Below are positions 42,632 through 54,280 of a stretch of 64,000 bases of DNA, in pieces. Under the pieces are notes generated by a model. The model saw only the letters and a list, made by a program, of their open reading frames with translations, was not told where the DNA came from and ran no database searches. The position numbers and the translations under genes are program-made. Source of the DNA: Undaria pinnatifida (lineage: Eukaryota; Sar; Phaeophyceae; Laminariales; Alariaceae). The stretch spans positions 2,901,710-2,965,709 of the forward strand of contig JABAKD010000014.1 of NCBI GenBank assembly GCA_012845835.1. Direction: 5' to 3'. How positions within the stretch are numbered: position 1 is the stretch's first letter; the number at the start of each line of letters is the position of its first letter.

Positions 42632-42937
42632 TGTTTTTTTTCCATTTTTTTGGCACACTTCTACTTTCCAGCTTCTGGTTTTGCAAGCCGTGGCCACAGG
42701 TGTCGTCCTACCCTCCCCCCCCCCGGCTATTGCCTTCGTTTTTTTTGGCGCATAGAGTTCAGCACCCACTGATCGTCGATTTTTCATCGAGTGATGCTAA
42801 GTCACGCTCTCGCTCTTTCCGCAAGTCAATTAGTGCACAAGACGAAAAATTGTACGAGTACGCACTCGGGGAGATTCAAACTCACGAAGCTGACCTATAC
42901 CAGGCTCGAGGATATAACCTTATACGCCACCGGGGCA
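42632..42937 (-). mobile_element. Family C SINE, full-length
   Basis: The minus strand starts 'ccccggtggcgtataagg', has a B-box-like 'cgtgagtttgaatctccc', then the family body and an A-rich end. Head-to-head with the family D copy that follows. Confidence 0.87.
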
Positions 42938-42952
42938 GTGAGTGATATAGAG

Positions 42953-43333
42953 CCGGTCGCCCCGGTGGTCTAGTGGGGTTACACTCGAATACTACTACTA
43001 CTATTAATAGTAGCGTTGGTCCTTGACTTGAAAAAAATCACCGTTGTGAGCTTTGTTGGCTTTATCAATTTGCACAAATTAATGGGGAAAAAAAAGGATC
43101 AACTAACTGCTGAAATTGCCTAGCAGCGTGAGTAGGTGCGAATCGACGAGAATCGACGAGGGAAGAAAATGCTGAATTCTTCTCGCGATAAAAATTAGGG
43201 CAGGTGTCGTAGTGGGGAGGGGGGAGTGGAGCCCGCTATATGACCCCAGATCTAAGTTATACTACTGCATTGGGAGGGCGAGAGTAATGCGAGCATCACA
43301 ATAAATGGGATGGGAAAAAGAAAAGAAGTGAAG
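42953..43333 (+). mobile_element. Family D SINE, full-length
   Basis: Head 'ccggtcgccccggtggtcta' plus 'gtggggttac'. The B-box region is degraded ('ccttgacttgaaaaaaatca'). The body has 'gagggaagaaaatgctgaat', 'cgataaaaat' and 'ccagatctaagtta', ending A-rich. Confidence 0.85.
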
Positions 43334-43665
43334 TGTATTACTGCTGCTGTAATAATGCGATACCCAAGCCAGTTGCACCGATCGACTCGATCTGGACTGG
43401 CTGCTCTTGTATTATGAAAAAGGTCCATTTACAACTTCTCTAGTCACAGCAGCGGACATGGTCAGTCACCTTACTGGCCCCTGATGCTTGATCGAGTAAA
43501 ACTATCATCAGAAACGCACTCGACACGTTTCGTCGCCAGACTAAAGGGTCAGTCGGCGTGTGCTCGGATTTATCCGATCGAGATCTGAAGAATGAAGCTC
43601 GGAATCGGATTCACATGACAAACGGTAGCTATTATTAGTGGTATATTGTTATGATTGTTAGTTTA
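43334..43665. other. Unassigned sequence
   Basis: Nothing supported. Confidence 0.4.
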
Positions 43666-43830
43666 TATCGAACTCTTGGCATTACATTGCATACTTTACG
43701 CGCAGACTATGATTGTGTGCGGTGACTTTTTTTACTCTACCAAATATTGAATCGAACAATTCGAAGTGCTGCCCTGCCCTACCCGAAGCATGGGTGCCGG
43801 CGTACCCATGCGGAGCTCTTGTAACAATTC
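43666..43830 (+). repeat. Family J segment with hairpin, copy 1
   Basis: 'aactcttggcattac' at one side; 'gaagtgctgccctgccctac' leads into hairpin gcatgggt(43788-43795)/acccatgc(43804-43811), then 'ggagctcttgta'. A second copy with a longer stem is at 61.5 kb. Confidence 0.75.
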
Positions 43831-44149
43831 AAAATTGATGTCAGGATTTCTGACAAAAAAAACGTAGTTTCCTTTATATGAAAATTGAAAAACGTATGTG
43901 AGTACAACCGATTGAATGGTTGAAACTCATCTTTGGAAGCTGCGTGGTACTTTCACTAATATACAGTAGTTGCACAAAATTTACGGAACGTTTTACAAAG
44001 CGTGACATTTCAGGATTTCTCAGTGTCAGGAATCGTGACATTTTGTCAGGGTTCGTGATTTTACGCGTTCGTTAGGAACTACCCTACCGTTGTAGATGAT
44101 CTAGGTCGTGATCTGCCCGAGGTGTATTGAAAAAAAACATTTCTAGCTA

Positions 44150-44480
44150 GGGACAACAGGGACAACGATGGCACAGCATGCCCAGGGTCCGTACGAGTAC
44201 TTCGATGTGACAAGCCGCCTGTTGCCGGCAAGCAATGCCTTCGAGCTCGCATCCCCGTAGTCCGATGTGCACGTTGCGAACGCGTGTAACCTCGAGCCCT
44301 CGCGCATTTTGAAATGTAAGCTCCGCGAGTGCTCGAGGTTACGGGCGTCCGCAATCTGCAGATCTGGCCACGGGATGCGAGCATGAAGGCAGAGTTTGAC
44401 AACCCCGAATTTTCCGCAACAGGCGGCTTGTCGAGTCGAAGCGTTCTGTCCTGAGAGATGTATGCATGTTACAATTCGAG
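44150..44480 (+). repeat. Family N copy
   Basis: 'gtccgtacgagtacttcgat', 'caagccgcctgttgc', 'cgttgcgaacgc', then an inverted echo near 44320-44450, as at 36.8 kb. Confidence 0.7.
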
Positions 44481-44539
44481 ACAGCGCATGCTGGTACGAT
44501 AACCTCTTCAAGTCTCAGCGCCGCAGCAAATCAGCAGCA

Positions 44540-45330
44540 CCGTGCGTAGTCGAGTACAGCAGTGTCGTACTCGAGTATCATACAGCAGTACCGTGCTCGA
44601 GTACAGTAGTTGTATCTTACCTGGTACTCGAGTACGGCGGCACCGGCACAGCAGTGCTTTGGGCACAGCGAACAACCCCTTTAAATCGAACCACACCGGC
44701 ACATAACAGCAGTAGTAGTACGAGTGTTAATGGTACAAGTACAGCAGCACAAGTACGGTCTACCAATACCACCACAGCAGTACGTTCGTTGGGCATAGCG
44801 TCATCTAAGGGGCACGGGGCGCGTACTCAGTAAGCTGGGTACATATTGGTACGTGGGTGCACTCTGAAATACTGGGGTATACTATGGGGTTTTCCGAGGG
44901 TGTAGCCTGTGGCATTTGGGTATACTCTGCGGTATTCATTGGGTGTAATCTAAGGTATTTATTAGGAGTTTGCTTTGAGGTACTGGGGTAGACTATGCTC
45001 TTAGACGTACTGGAATTTTACTTCGAGGTACTGAGGTATAAGGTGCTGGGGTATGTAGTCTATACTCTGAGGTGCTAGGGTATACTCTTGCTGGGGTATA
45101 TTCAGTGATGCTGGGGTATACTCTGTGTTGGGTTAAACTCTTGAGGTGCTCCGGGTGTACTCTTGAGGTAATGGTGTTGGCGAAGTGTTTGACAGCGGCA
45201 TATTGATGGACTCTGAGGTGGTGGGTGTACGCGGGTGTACTCTGGAGGTAATGGTGTTGGCGAAGTACTTCACAGCAGCATATTGATGGACTCTGAGGTG
45301 GTGGGGTGTACGAGTACGTACTCTGAGATG
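44540..45330 (+). repeat. Degenerate short tandem DNA ('actcgagtac' and 'tgaggtactggggt' words)
   Basis: 44545-44640 has four near-palindromic 'actcgagtac' words. 44860-45330 has more than a dozen 'tactctgaggtgctggggta' variants, including a ~65-bp duplication at 45158-45215 and 45233-45305. Confidence 0.75.
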
Positions 45331-45547
45331 CCTGATATAGACGGGGGGCAGGCCGAGCTTCTCAGGTACACAATGAAGGCCGAGTTGCAGACAAGAGTCC
45401 AATGGCTTTGCTGCGTCTGCTGTACCGGGTAACTACTGCTGTGACAACCTATGAGAAACCTTGGTGTCTTCATCCTTGCATATTTTGTCTGCGGTATATT
45501 GGCTACGAATACGATTTGCTTCAGTTATGTGCACTCCTGTGGGGTAG

Positions 45548-45868
45548 TAGATTAAACTCGCCCCTGCGAAAGTCAATGATGCTGGTTCGAATCCTCGCGA
45601 GTGCATACTCGTGTGCTCCGAGGGATTTCCTTGCGCGTACGATTGACTTACGTAGCGGAGAACGCGAGAGCGTGAGCTGTTTTTCGATGAAAACTCAACG
45701 AGCATAAATTGCTGAAAAGTGTCAAGGCTGAACCTTATGCGCAACAAAATTATGGAACGTACAGGGGTAAAGAGAAACCACCTGTGACCACGGCTTGGTC
45801 AGAAGGTCGCTGCGGGTAAGGCCCTTTACGAGTTGAGCTGGAAAGTAAAAAGTGGTGAGTAAAAAATA
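45548..45868 (+). mobile_element. Diverged family C-type SINE
   Basis: The B box 'ctggttcgaatcctcgc' is well preserved but the head differs from other copies. The body keeps 'gcgagagcgtgag', 'tgaaccttatgcgcaa' and 'ctgtgaccacggcttg', with an ~30-bp insertion before the 3' end. Confidence 0.75.
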
Positions 45869-45971
45869 CCAGGTAAAAATATTATAAAAATAAAAATATA
45901 CCATCCCAAGTTTTTTTAGTTTTGCAATGTTATAAAAAATGAAAATACACTTTTTTAGCTTAATAGGACAA

Positions 45972-46085
45972 CCAATGCTCAGGGCCGGCTTGCTCGCGTG
46001 GCCCACCTCATGCGGGCGCCTTGCGGTGGCAGCGAATAAAAGAGAAGTCCCAGGTGGTGTTGATCATGATGTAGAACAATCCATT
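45972..46085. repeat. Repeat R1, copy 1
   Basis: ~112 bp ('ggcttgctcgcgtggcccac', 'gcagcgaataaaagagaagt', 'cccaggtggtgttgat') nearly identical to 53168-53287. Two short family A start fragments lie just upstream (45880-45955). The minus strand could read HEVGHASKP in both copies. Confidence 0.85.
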
Positions 46086-46510
46086 ATACAAGGTTCCCCT
46101 CCGGGAAGGGCCTAGGGGAGTGGCGCAAGGACACATTATCATCGTCACTACCGAACACAATGCCCATCTGTTTGTACATACAGAAAAAAACTTGCCCGGA
46201 AAAATAATTGATTCGTAATTTATGAATAATATATCAAGGACGTCAGCCGTGACTTCGACGAAATTCAGGTAAAAAAATACCCGCAGTACTTCTTGGGTGT
46301 ACTCAATAGCTCGTACTTTTAGCACTTTTTTTGGGGTACTCGATATGACGTGCCCACGACCGATCTGTTGTTGAGAAAATGCACACAACACACAAAATTA
46401 AAACTATTACACCGTATGGTATGTATGATTTCGAGAAGAGCGTGACAAATCGAACTCCAGCTTAGGGACCGCCAGGAAGCAAGAACGGGCACGTGTGGCA
46501 TGGGATGCGG
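46086..46510. other. Unassigned; distant family A relative
   Basis: 46245-46275 ('cagccgtgacttcgacgaaa') is a diverged family A scrap. Otherwise nothing. Confidence 0.4.
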
Positions 46511-46512
46511 CT

Positions 46513-46695
46513 TATTATAAAAAATGAAAATACACTCCAGCTGTGAGATCGACGATTTCGTCGAAACTCATCTTCATCTTTGCAAGCTGTGTGTGATACT
46601 CCGATCGCCCGCATTACGAGTTGTGTGTCCTCATTAAGGATATAGGTCGGCGACTCCCCTTACAACTACAGTGTAGCTATCAGGGTCAACACTTA
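46513..46695 (+). repeat. Family A leading segment
   Basis: 'ataaaaaatgaaaatacact' through 'gtgtagctatcagggtcaac', then it breaks off. Confidence 0.88.
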
Positions 46696-46699
46696 TTGT

Positions 46700-47820
46700 A
46701 GAATATTGTATCTACACGACGCGTATGAAAATACGTGGAAGTGTGGTGAGCTAAAGCTTTATTTTTCCCCATCCGCTGGAGGATAAAAAAAAAAAAAAAA
46801 AATGTGTAAAGAGCACGTATCGAGAACGAGGGAGCAAGAGGACAAAAAAACGTGAAAGGCTATGACAAAAGCAACTCGCCACCGTAAGGGGAGGATACGG
46901 CACGCGCACATGGTTCTACCACGGTAGTAGCGTTTTGCTCTCCGCACTTTGTCTGCTGCTGTCTGCCTTCTGCGTTCTTCGCAAAAAAAACAGAAAAAAT
47001 ACTCGTTAAAAAACTGCCTCTGTGAACGTAAATATATTATAAGGATTGGCTGGTTGGTATCTAAATGGTTACTATTTTTAAAGGTCCCTATGTTTCCGCA
47101 TCGATGGACACGCGCACCCAGAGCGGCAGCACAGCAGCAGAAGAAACATATGGTATGGTGGGGGACGAGTGACAGGCACCGACACAAGCAACTCGCCGCA
47201 GCATAGCGAGGACATGCCACGCGCACATAAATGGTGTTGCCTACCGCTGGTGCTGTGCGGCAAAGTTGTAGCGTTGTGCTCTCTTGGTATGGTACGATAT
47301 CAATTTACGAAGCGCACCAACACGGAGCTATATATTAGGAACGTTTGAGTACTACTATGATATTCAAACGATCCTTACACTTTACGCCGGTATGCTACGT
47401 GATACTTGGCGGAAGCAGCAGTAGCAGCAGCAGCGAGAGGTAGTGGCGTATAGGCGGGTAGAGCATCGCAGGCTCCGATCGAAGCAATCAGCTACTATTA
47501 ATACAACAGCAGCTACACGCGCATAGAGTTGCAGGCTGCTGCTGCTAAGGGGCTGGGCTGCTGCTGGGCGGCAGGATTGTATCGTGGTGCCATGTGCAAC
47601 AACAGGAAAATGTACGGGTACCCTTTACGAGCAGAAACCCCCGGTTTGCATCCAAATCTTGCGTGCGTACACGAGGATAGGGGATACAGAAACCCAATCC
47701 CCGGGGATGTTGCGGAAACCCGGGGATTTGCCTCAAGTATGCCTCATGCCAAAGAAAGTTTAAAAGGCTTGCCACGCGCGACACACTGAATGGATCGCGC
47801 CCAAACCTCCGGCAACGTGA
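46700..47820. other. Unassigned, with a small duplication
   Basis: 'aagcaactcgccaccgtaag' (46868) resembles 'aagcaactcgccgcagcata' (47187) with similar flanks. (CAG)n/(CTG)n words lie at 47410-47560. No gene supported. Confidence 0.4.
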
Positions 47821-47826
47821 CCCCAA

Positions 47827-48165
47827 CGTTCGAATTGTGCCCACCACATCCGACGTTTCGGACAAAGGTGCGAGCACGAAGAGATGTGCTCGAAAAAATA
47901 TATATATATACTCATGCATATTGTTGTATCGTCCCGTACATCCAAGTAGATTATCAGTATCACGACATGTGAATCAAGATTGGCCAGAAGCCGACCACAA
48001 ACCAGTGACCAAAGCAAGGCCGAAATAAGACCGAAACAAGACAAAAACAAGGCTGAAATATAGGGCGTATACCCCATCGTAACAAATCCAGAACTTAACA
48101 TACCATAGAGGGCATGTTTCCAGCGGGGTGGCTGACGTTCTGACACACCATCATCCAATAGAATG
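47827..48165. repeat. Repeat R2, copy 1
   Basis: 47920-48160 matches 53530-53755 ('ttgtatcgtcccgtacatcc', 'agccgaccacaaac', 'gggcgtataccccatcg', 'gagggcatgtttccagcggg'). 47827-47920 matches 29507-29600. Confidence 0.85.
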
Positions 48166-48770
48166 CACTTAATTCCCAATACCACAGTATGCTCGTACAT
48201 ACGTAAATCATGAGTCATATCTCCGTAGATTGCACGAACATACCGCTCATATTAGGCTGCAAGTGGTAGATCTTTCATCCCCCCTGCTTGCATGTCTGCC
48301 TTGATGGCAATGCCTTTACACCTGAAATGTGTATCCCGACAAAATAATGTGGTCCTTATTCTACCGGTATATATTTGAAACAAAAACTCAAAACTCAAAG
48401 CTCAAAGTATAACCTCATGTCTTTCCTTCTCCGAAATATCACTAGTATCCCCTTGATATAACCTTTCAGCAAACCAATAACGAAAATAGATAACAGTCAA
48501 AAACTCAAATTCAATATTCTCCCAGCCCTATAATATAACTACTGCATATCACCATCAATCTGATGATCAGTACAAGCGCATCGATTAAATCGACGTGTCC
48601 GCTGAACGAGGCACGGTGCCTTGCGACCTGTACCAACAGAATGGACAGAAAAAACAGTTTTCAGCACTGAACACATCGGGCAATCAAACATCACATCTCC
48701 TATCATATAGTAATGAGGATTGACACCAAGACACCCATCGGGAGAGCACCTGATGAGTGATATCATAACG
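48166..48770. other. Unassigned sequence
   Basis: No gene or repeat recognised. Confidence 0.4.
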
Positions 48771-48771
48771 G

Positions 48772-49072
48772 CCGGTCGTCCAGGTGGCGTATCAGGTTAT
48801 CCTCGAGCCTGGTATAGGTCAGTTTCGTGAGTTCGAATCCCCTGAGTGCAAAGTCGTATATATTCGTTGGGACTTTTTCTTGTGCACAAATTGATTTGCG
48901 GAAAGCGCGAGAACGTACGTTAGCAACACGCGATGAAAAATCGACGAGCAGTGGGTTTGCTGAACCCCATGCGCAATAAATTTTGTAGGCATGAAGCGGG
49001 GGAAAGAAGGAACGACACCTGTGACCACGGCTTGTCCAGAAGCTGGAAAGTAGATGTGTGTGAAAAAATAAA
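48772..49072 (+). mobile_element. Family C SINE, full-length, best-preserved tRNA head
   Basis: 'caggtggcgtatcaggttat' (A box region) and 'cgtgagttcgaatcccc' (B box), then the family body and a 3' end 'gtgtgtgaaaaaataaaa'. Confidence 0.9.
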
Positions 49073-49510
49073 ATATGTAGTCTATAACATAACACCAAAA
49101 CAACAGCAGCAGTCAACCTACAATAAATTGTCATTCGTAACATACGTGCATATATATGCGCGCATACTTGCCCAGGTGAGTAATCACTGATGATCCTACT
49201 GATGCAAGAACAAATCACCCGCAAGATGGATAATAATAGTCGCATACGTTTCATCACCCAATATTACCATGTATACTTTCATCACACCTGGCCCCCTCAA
49301 CAATAAACTACACAGGGCCAAACAAATCCCAAAACAAACCAAATATTCCCATAAATTTACCTGGTGGCGATGGTAAATCCCACCATCCATGATACTCCAT
49401 CTGCCAATTAATGCAGCATACCTGATCAATTATCTGCTGTCTCATGGCGGGGAGGGCTACATTTATGTGGTCTAACTATCGGCTCAGTCACGGGTGGGCT
49501 ACGACATATC
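49073..49510. other. Unassigned sequence
   Basis: No gene or repeat recognised. Confidence 0.4.
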
Positions 49511-49860
49511 TGTAAAGGTAGCAGTGGGGTATTATTAATAGTCCGTTTGACCACTTGCAAAATAGCTTACCCAAACTAAGCCTTACAACACTCTCCCCCC
49601 CTGAAACGGCGGGATAGCAGGTCGGCCGGATGTACGGGCGGACCTGTCCATATATCCAAGTCGTTTCATTTCCTGGGGATACCGGGGAAAGTATTTATCA
49701 AGTTCGACATGGGGAAAATCTGAAAAAAATATTATGGTGGACGTGAGACTTGAACCCACGACCCAAAAACCCATGGTCTGTCGACGACGCCATTTGTTGA
49801 GGAATTAGTGGGGTATTAGTTCGTTTGACCACTTGCACACCCAAACTAAGCCCTATAACG
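49511..49860 (-). mobile_element. TRIM, copy 2
   Basis: Terminal direct repeats 49511-49590 and 49795-49860 related to copy 1. On the minus strand the primer-site-like TGGCGTCGTCGACAG follows the 5' LTR, and GGGGGGAGAG precedes the 3' LTR. TATC at 49507-49510 and 49861-49864 is the target duplication. One terminal base is changed (AACG instead of AACA on the plus strand). Confidence 0.87.
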
Positions 49861-50505
49861 TATCCCCAGTTTCTAGTATTAATGCTCGTACTTAACACGC
49901 ATTTGAAATAATGAAATATTTCGTCGGATGGCATCCCAAAATTTGCTGCCAGATGTATCGTGTATAGAAGCGCACCATCTCAACAAGGGCACAACCCCTC
50001 AGAAATAGTCAAGAATAGAACCACCGTTGGAGAGTCATTCACATTTCATCTCGTACTACACCAAGCCTTCTCTAGTACTATTGACCCCGGCCGTCCAGGC
50101 CGACTTCCATCCGCTTCATTGATCTCCTGGTCGAGGCTGGGTCCTCTTTTCCATCTTATCCACCTGGGCGATTGCCAGTTGTCGCGCCAAATGGCTTGAC
50201 TCAAAAGGGAAGAATATCGAGCAAGAAAGAACTACGCGTGAAGGTACATAACATATTTTTTTCTCAATATTGCAGAGTTTCAGTCATACAGTACGCGTCC
50301 ACAGCAAAATAATTGATTCGTAGAACCGCAGGTGGGCCCGTTCCAAAGTGCAACCTGATAACGCTTGAACTATTGAAATTACAGAGCTACTGCTGTAGAA
50401 CGCAATATCCATCAAATGTTTCAAAAAATGAAATACTCATTCATCAATGATCCAGCACCCTCTCAGAAGTGCCAAGTAAGTAGTGCCAACTTCCATCCGA
50501 ACCTA
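49861..50505. other. Unassigned sequence
   Basis: No gene or repeat recognised. Confidence 0.4.
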
Positions 50506-50509
50506 ATAA

Positions 50510-51648
50510 TGAATCATGCCCTATTATTATATACCAGGTATATACATATCTTTGATCTCACAGCCGAAGTGTATTTTAATATTATTTGTGACCTAAACCT
50601 GCTAAAAATCCCCCCCCCCCCCCCCCCCAAACCCTCCCCCTCTCGCTCTCCCTTACTCAAACGCCCCACCAAATATCGAAATCCGCCAGATTAATAAACA
50701 CTTTACGCAGAGGATATCACCTCATTATCTTTCGAGAGCCATCCATGCCGCTGCTTTCCCCCCCCCCCCCGCCCCGAACGCCCCCTTCTTCCCCATCACC
50801 CACACCATCGCCTAGACCTAGCACCACACGTATAACAAACCCCTCACCTAAAACCCTTCCTTCCCCCCCCCCCCTCCCCCCTCGCCCCCCCCCGCCCCCA
50901 CCCCCACCTTTCCCCCTTCCCCCACCCCATCCCAACCCCACCCCCTCGAACACTCCACCCTCTCTCTACTCACTGATTGTACGACTTACCCCAGGATATA
51001 CATGATAAACTGATGCATATTACCAAAACCGTCACATTTATACCCTCAAAATAATGTATAGTTTCCACGCACATATTGAGCTGCCCCACACGCCCCACCC
51101 CCGCTTCAACCCCCCCCCCCAATAATATACTGGTGCCAAAACCGTCGGATTTATCCCCTTGAAAGGATTATAACTTACATGCGCAAATTGCCCCCCCCTT
51201 TCCCCCCCTCCCCCCCCCCCCCCCCCCCCCCCTCCAAACCCGCTCGCTTTTGATCAAAACCAGGCCCCCACGTCCTTCAAAACTCCGCCCCCCCCCTCAC
51301 CGGTTATTCGACTTACAAGATTCACTTGATAAAAGGATACATTTCCCTCCACAGCTGTCAGATTTTTTCCCCCTCAGAAACGGGTTTTATAGTTTCCGCG
51401 CACAGATTGACTAAAATCACCCTGTTGACCCTGATAGCTACACTGTAGTTGTAAGGGGAGTCGCCGACCTATATCCTTAATGAGGACACACAACTCGTAA
51501 TGCGCGCGATCGGAGTATCACACACAGCTTGCAAAGATGAGTTTCGACGAAATCTTCGATCTCACAGCTGGAGTGTATTTTCATTTTTTATAATATTCGA
51601 CGAAATCTTCGATCTCACAGCTGGAGTGTATTTTCATTTTTTATAATA
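50510..51648 (-). repeat. Family A copy forming the left arm of a palindrome
   Basis: Minus-strand copy with all modules. The terminal ~55 bp is duplicated (51540-51594 and 51596-51648). An extra family A start fragment lies at 50550-50585. Homopyrimidine runs at 50611-50629, 50758-50770, 50864-50935 and 51186-51232. Confidence 0.88.
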
Positions 51649-52440
51649 TATTATAAAAAATGAAAATACACTCCAGCTGTGAGATCGAAGATTTCGTCGG
51701 AACTCATCTTTGTAAGCTTTGTGTGATACTCCGATTGTGCGTATTACGAGTTGTGTGGATATAGGTCGGCGACTCCCCTTACAACTACAGTGTGGCTATC
51801 AGGGTCAACAGGGTGATGTTAGTCAGTTTGTGCGCGGAAACTATAAAACCCGTTTCTGACGGGAACAAAATCTGACAGCTGTGGAGGGAAATGTATCCTT
51901 TTATCAAGTGAATCCTGTAAGTCGAATAACCGGTGAGGGGGGGGGCGGAGTTTTGAAGGACGTGGGGGCCTGGTTTTGATCAAAAGCGAGCGGGGTTGGA
52001 GGGGGGGGGGGGAAGGGGGGGGAGGGCGGACGGGCGGGCAATTTGTGCGTGTAAGCTATAAATCCTTTCAAGGGGATAAATCTGACGGCGTTGGAAAAAA
52101 AAAAAAAAAATGCACCAGTTTATCATGGGGGGGGGGGGTTGGGGCGGGGGTGGGGCGTGTGGGGCAGCTCGATCTGTGCGTGGAAATTATACATTATTTG
52201 GAGGGGATAAATGTGACGGTTTTGGAAAGAATGCATCAGTTTATCATGTATATCCTGGGGTAAGTCGTACAATCAGTGAGTAGAGAGAGGGCGGTTTGTT
52301 CGAGGGGGTGGGGTTGGGATGGGTTGGGGGGGTTTGGGGAGGTGGGGGGTGTGGGGGGGGGGGAGGAAGGGTTTTAGGTGAGGGGTTTGTTATACGTGTG
52401 GTGCTAGGTCTAGGCGATGGTGCGGGTGGTGGGAAGAAGG
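51649..52440 (+). repeat. Family A copy forming the right arm of a palindrome
   Basis: Mirror partner of the preceding copy. The junction is a perfect 28-bp palindrome at 51635-51662. Contains three modules (about 51834-51930, 52045-52125, 52180-52285) and ends 'gtggtgctaggtctaggcga'. Confidence 0.88.
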
Positions 52441-52554
52441 GGGTATATATCATGTATGCCTTGAAAAACGAAAATTCGACTTAAACTCTTCAGCAACTAA
52501 CGACACTACTACACTGCTGTACGTACCAACTGGTACGAACACAAAAACAACACA

Positions 52555-53147
52555 TCAATCAATTCTAGAGAGATATGGGACAACACAAAAATTAAGAGAA
52601 ACGAATACGCGCCTTTTGTGAGCCGAAGCTCGTGCTGGCGCGGATGGGGCGGCCCTCTCCTCCCATGCTTTGTGCTGCTCGCTTCCTCCCCTGACCTTCC
52701 TCAAATCCCCTGCTGTGCACATGCATGCTGCTTCTCCACGCTTATTCCCATTTGCTTCGCTGGCTGTCCTCCCACCGCCATCTCTTTCCCAATCATCGTC
52801 GCGCGGAACTGCTCGTAACTGCAACTCAAAAGTCAGCCGCGAAATCGCTCGCTCAATGCAAGCACGTACAAGGAGTTCTGGCTAGCAGGTGAAGGACCGT
52901 GGCTCTTCTGACTCACGTCGTCCATCCCTGACTGCTCTCGCCTCTTCCTGTATGTGGCCATCGTAGGCGGCGTCTCGATGTCTTGCTCTCTGTTACCGCT
53001 GGTGTACGTGCGGGTTCCGTCACTGTCGTGTACGGTGGAGGTCGTTGATAAAGAAAAATCGCTCCTGAAGCTGCTCGGGAGAAATGCATCGCGAATCAGC
53101 CCTGGTCCAGCGCGTTGCCCTTCCCGAGCACGGTTCCAGATGAACAT
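52555..53147 (-). other. GC-rich segment with overlapping open frames, gene doubtful
   Basis: Minus-strand frames at 52833-53147 (104 codons from ATG) and 52555-52824 (89 codons) are adjacent in different phases, and plus-strand frames overlap both. Composition is hydrophilic and Ser/Arg-rich without a recognised domain. Could be a decayed exon; weakly supported. Confidence 0.2.
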
Positions 53148-53167
53148 CGATGATTAGTGTAATGAGA

Positions 53168-53287
53168 TAACCCATGCTCAGGGTCGGCTTGCTCGCGTGG
53201 CCCACCTCATGCGGGGGCCTGGGTTGCGCGGTGGCAGCGAATAAAAGAGAAGTCCCAGGTGGTGTTGATGATGATGTATAATTATCC
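53168..53287. repeat. Repeat R1, copy 2
   Basis: Pairs with 45972-46085. Followed immediately by family A and then R2. Confidence 0.85.
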
Positions 53288-53527
53288 ATTATATTATAAT
53301 AAAAAATGAAAATACACTCCAGCTGTGAGATCGAAGATTTCGTCGAAACTCATCTTTGCAAGCTGTGTGTGATACTCCGATCGCGCGCATTACGAGTTGT
53401 GTGTCCTCATTAAGGATATAGGTCGGCGACTCCCCTTACAACTACAGTGTAGCTATCAGGGTCAACAGGATGATTTTAGTCAGTCTGTGCGCGGAAACAA
53501 TAAAACCCGTTTCTGAGGGGGACAAAA
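53285..53527 (+). repeat. Family A leading segment plus first module start
   Basis: 'taataaaaaatgaaaatac' to 'gtttctgagggggacaaaat', then it switches to R2. Confidence 0.88.
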
Positions 53528-53758
53528 TTATATTATTGTATCGTCCCGTACATCCGAGTAGATTATCACAGTCAAGACATGTGAGTCAAGATCGGCTAGA
53601 AGCCGACCACAAACAAGTGGCCGAAACGAGACAGAAACAAGACTGAAATAAAGGGCGTATACCCCATCGGAATGAACCCAGAAGAAAACATACCATAGAG
53701 GGCATGTTTCCAGCGGGGTGGTTGACATTCTGACAACACCCCATCATCCAATAGGTAG
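53528..53758. repeat. Repeat R2, copy 2
   Basis: Pairs with 47920-48160 over ~225 bp. Confidence 0.85.
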
Positions 53759-54180
53759 GTAGGTGGGGAATTTCGAAGTAATCTAACATCATATCTATTT
53801 TATAAATTTATTTCTGTAGTTTCCACTATATTGCTCTACCATTCATATATATGTATGGCGGATGGTTTGCGGATGGATGGCTTGGTCAGGGTTGTTGGTA
53901 CTTGTGGTTACATGCGTAAGTAAGTTTCCTTTACCTGGGGGTGGTTTATAATATTGTTATTTTATTTTATTCTCGCCATAGTGGCGGGTTTTGGTATATA
54001 TCGGGAGTATGAAGACAGTAGTAGTGGTGTAATAGATATCATGTTAAAGTTCCACATTAAAATATACTTAGTATGTAATAAAATTAACTTAAATTAAATT
54101 AATATAAACAAATAAATAAATTAAAAGATACTTACTGTCACCATAGCATTTTACATACATACATGTCGAGTTCCCACCCT
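53759..54180. other. AT-rich unassigned sequence
   Basis: No gene or repeat recognised. Confidence 0.4.
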
Positions 54181-54280
54181 GAAAAACAAAGACAAAAACA
54201 AACAAAAACAAACGAAAACAAAAACAAAACAAAAACAAAACAAAAGGAAAGAAACAAAAACGAAAAAAAAAACAAAAAAA
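54181..54280. repeat. (AAAAC)n low-complexity
   Basis: Plus-strand AAAAC/AAACG words. The Lys/Asn-rich frame through it is an artefact. Confidence 0.85.
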
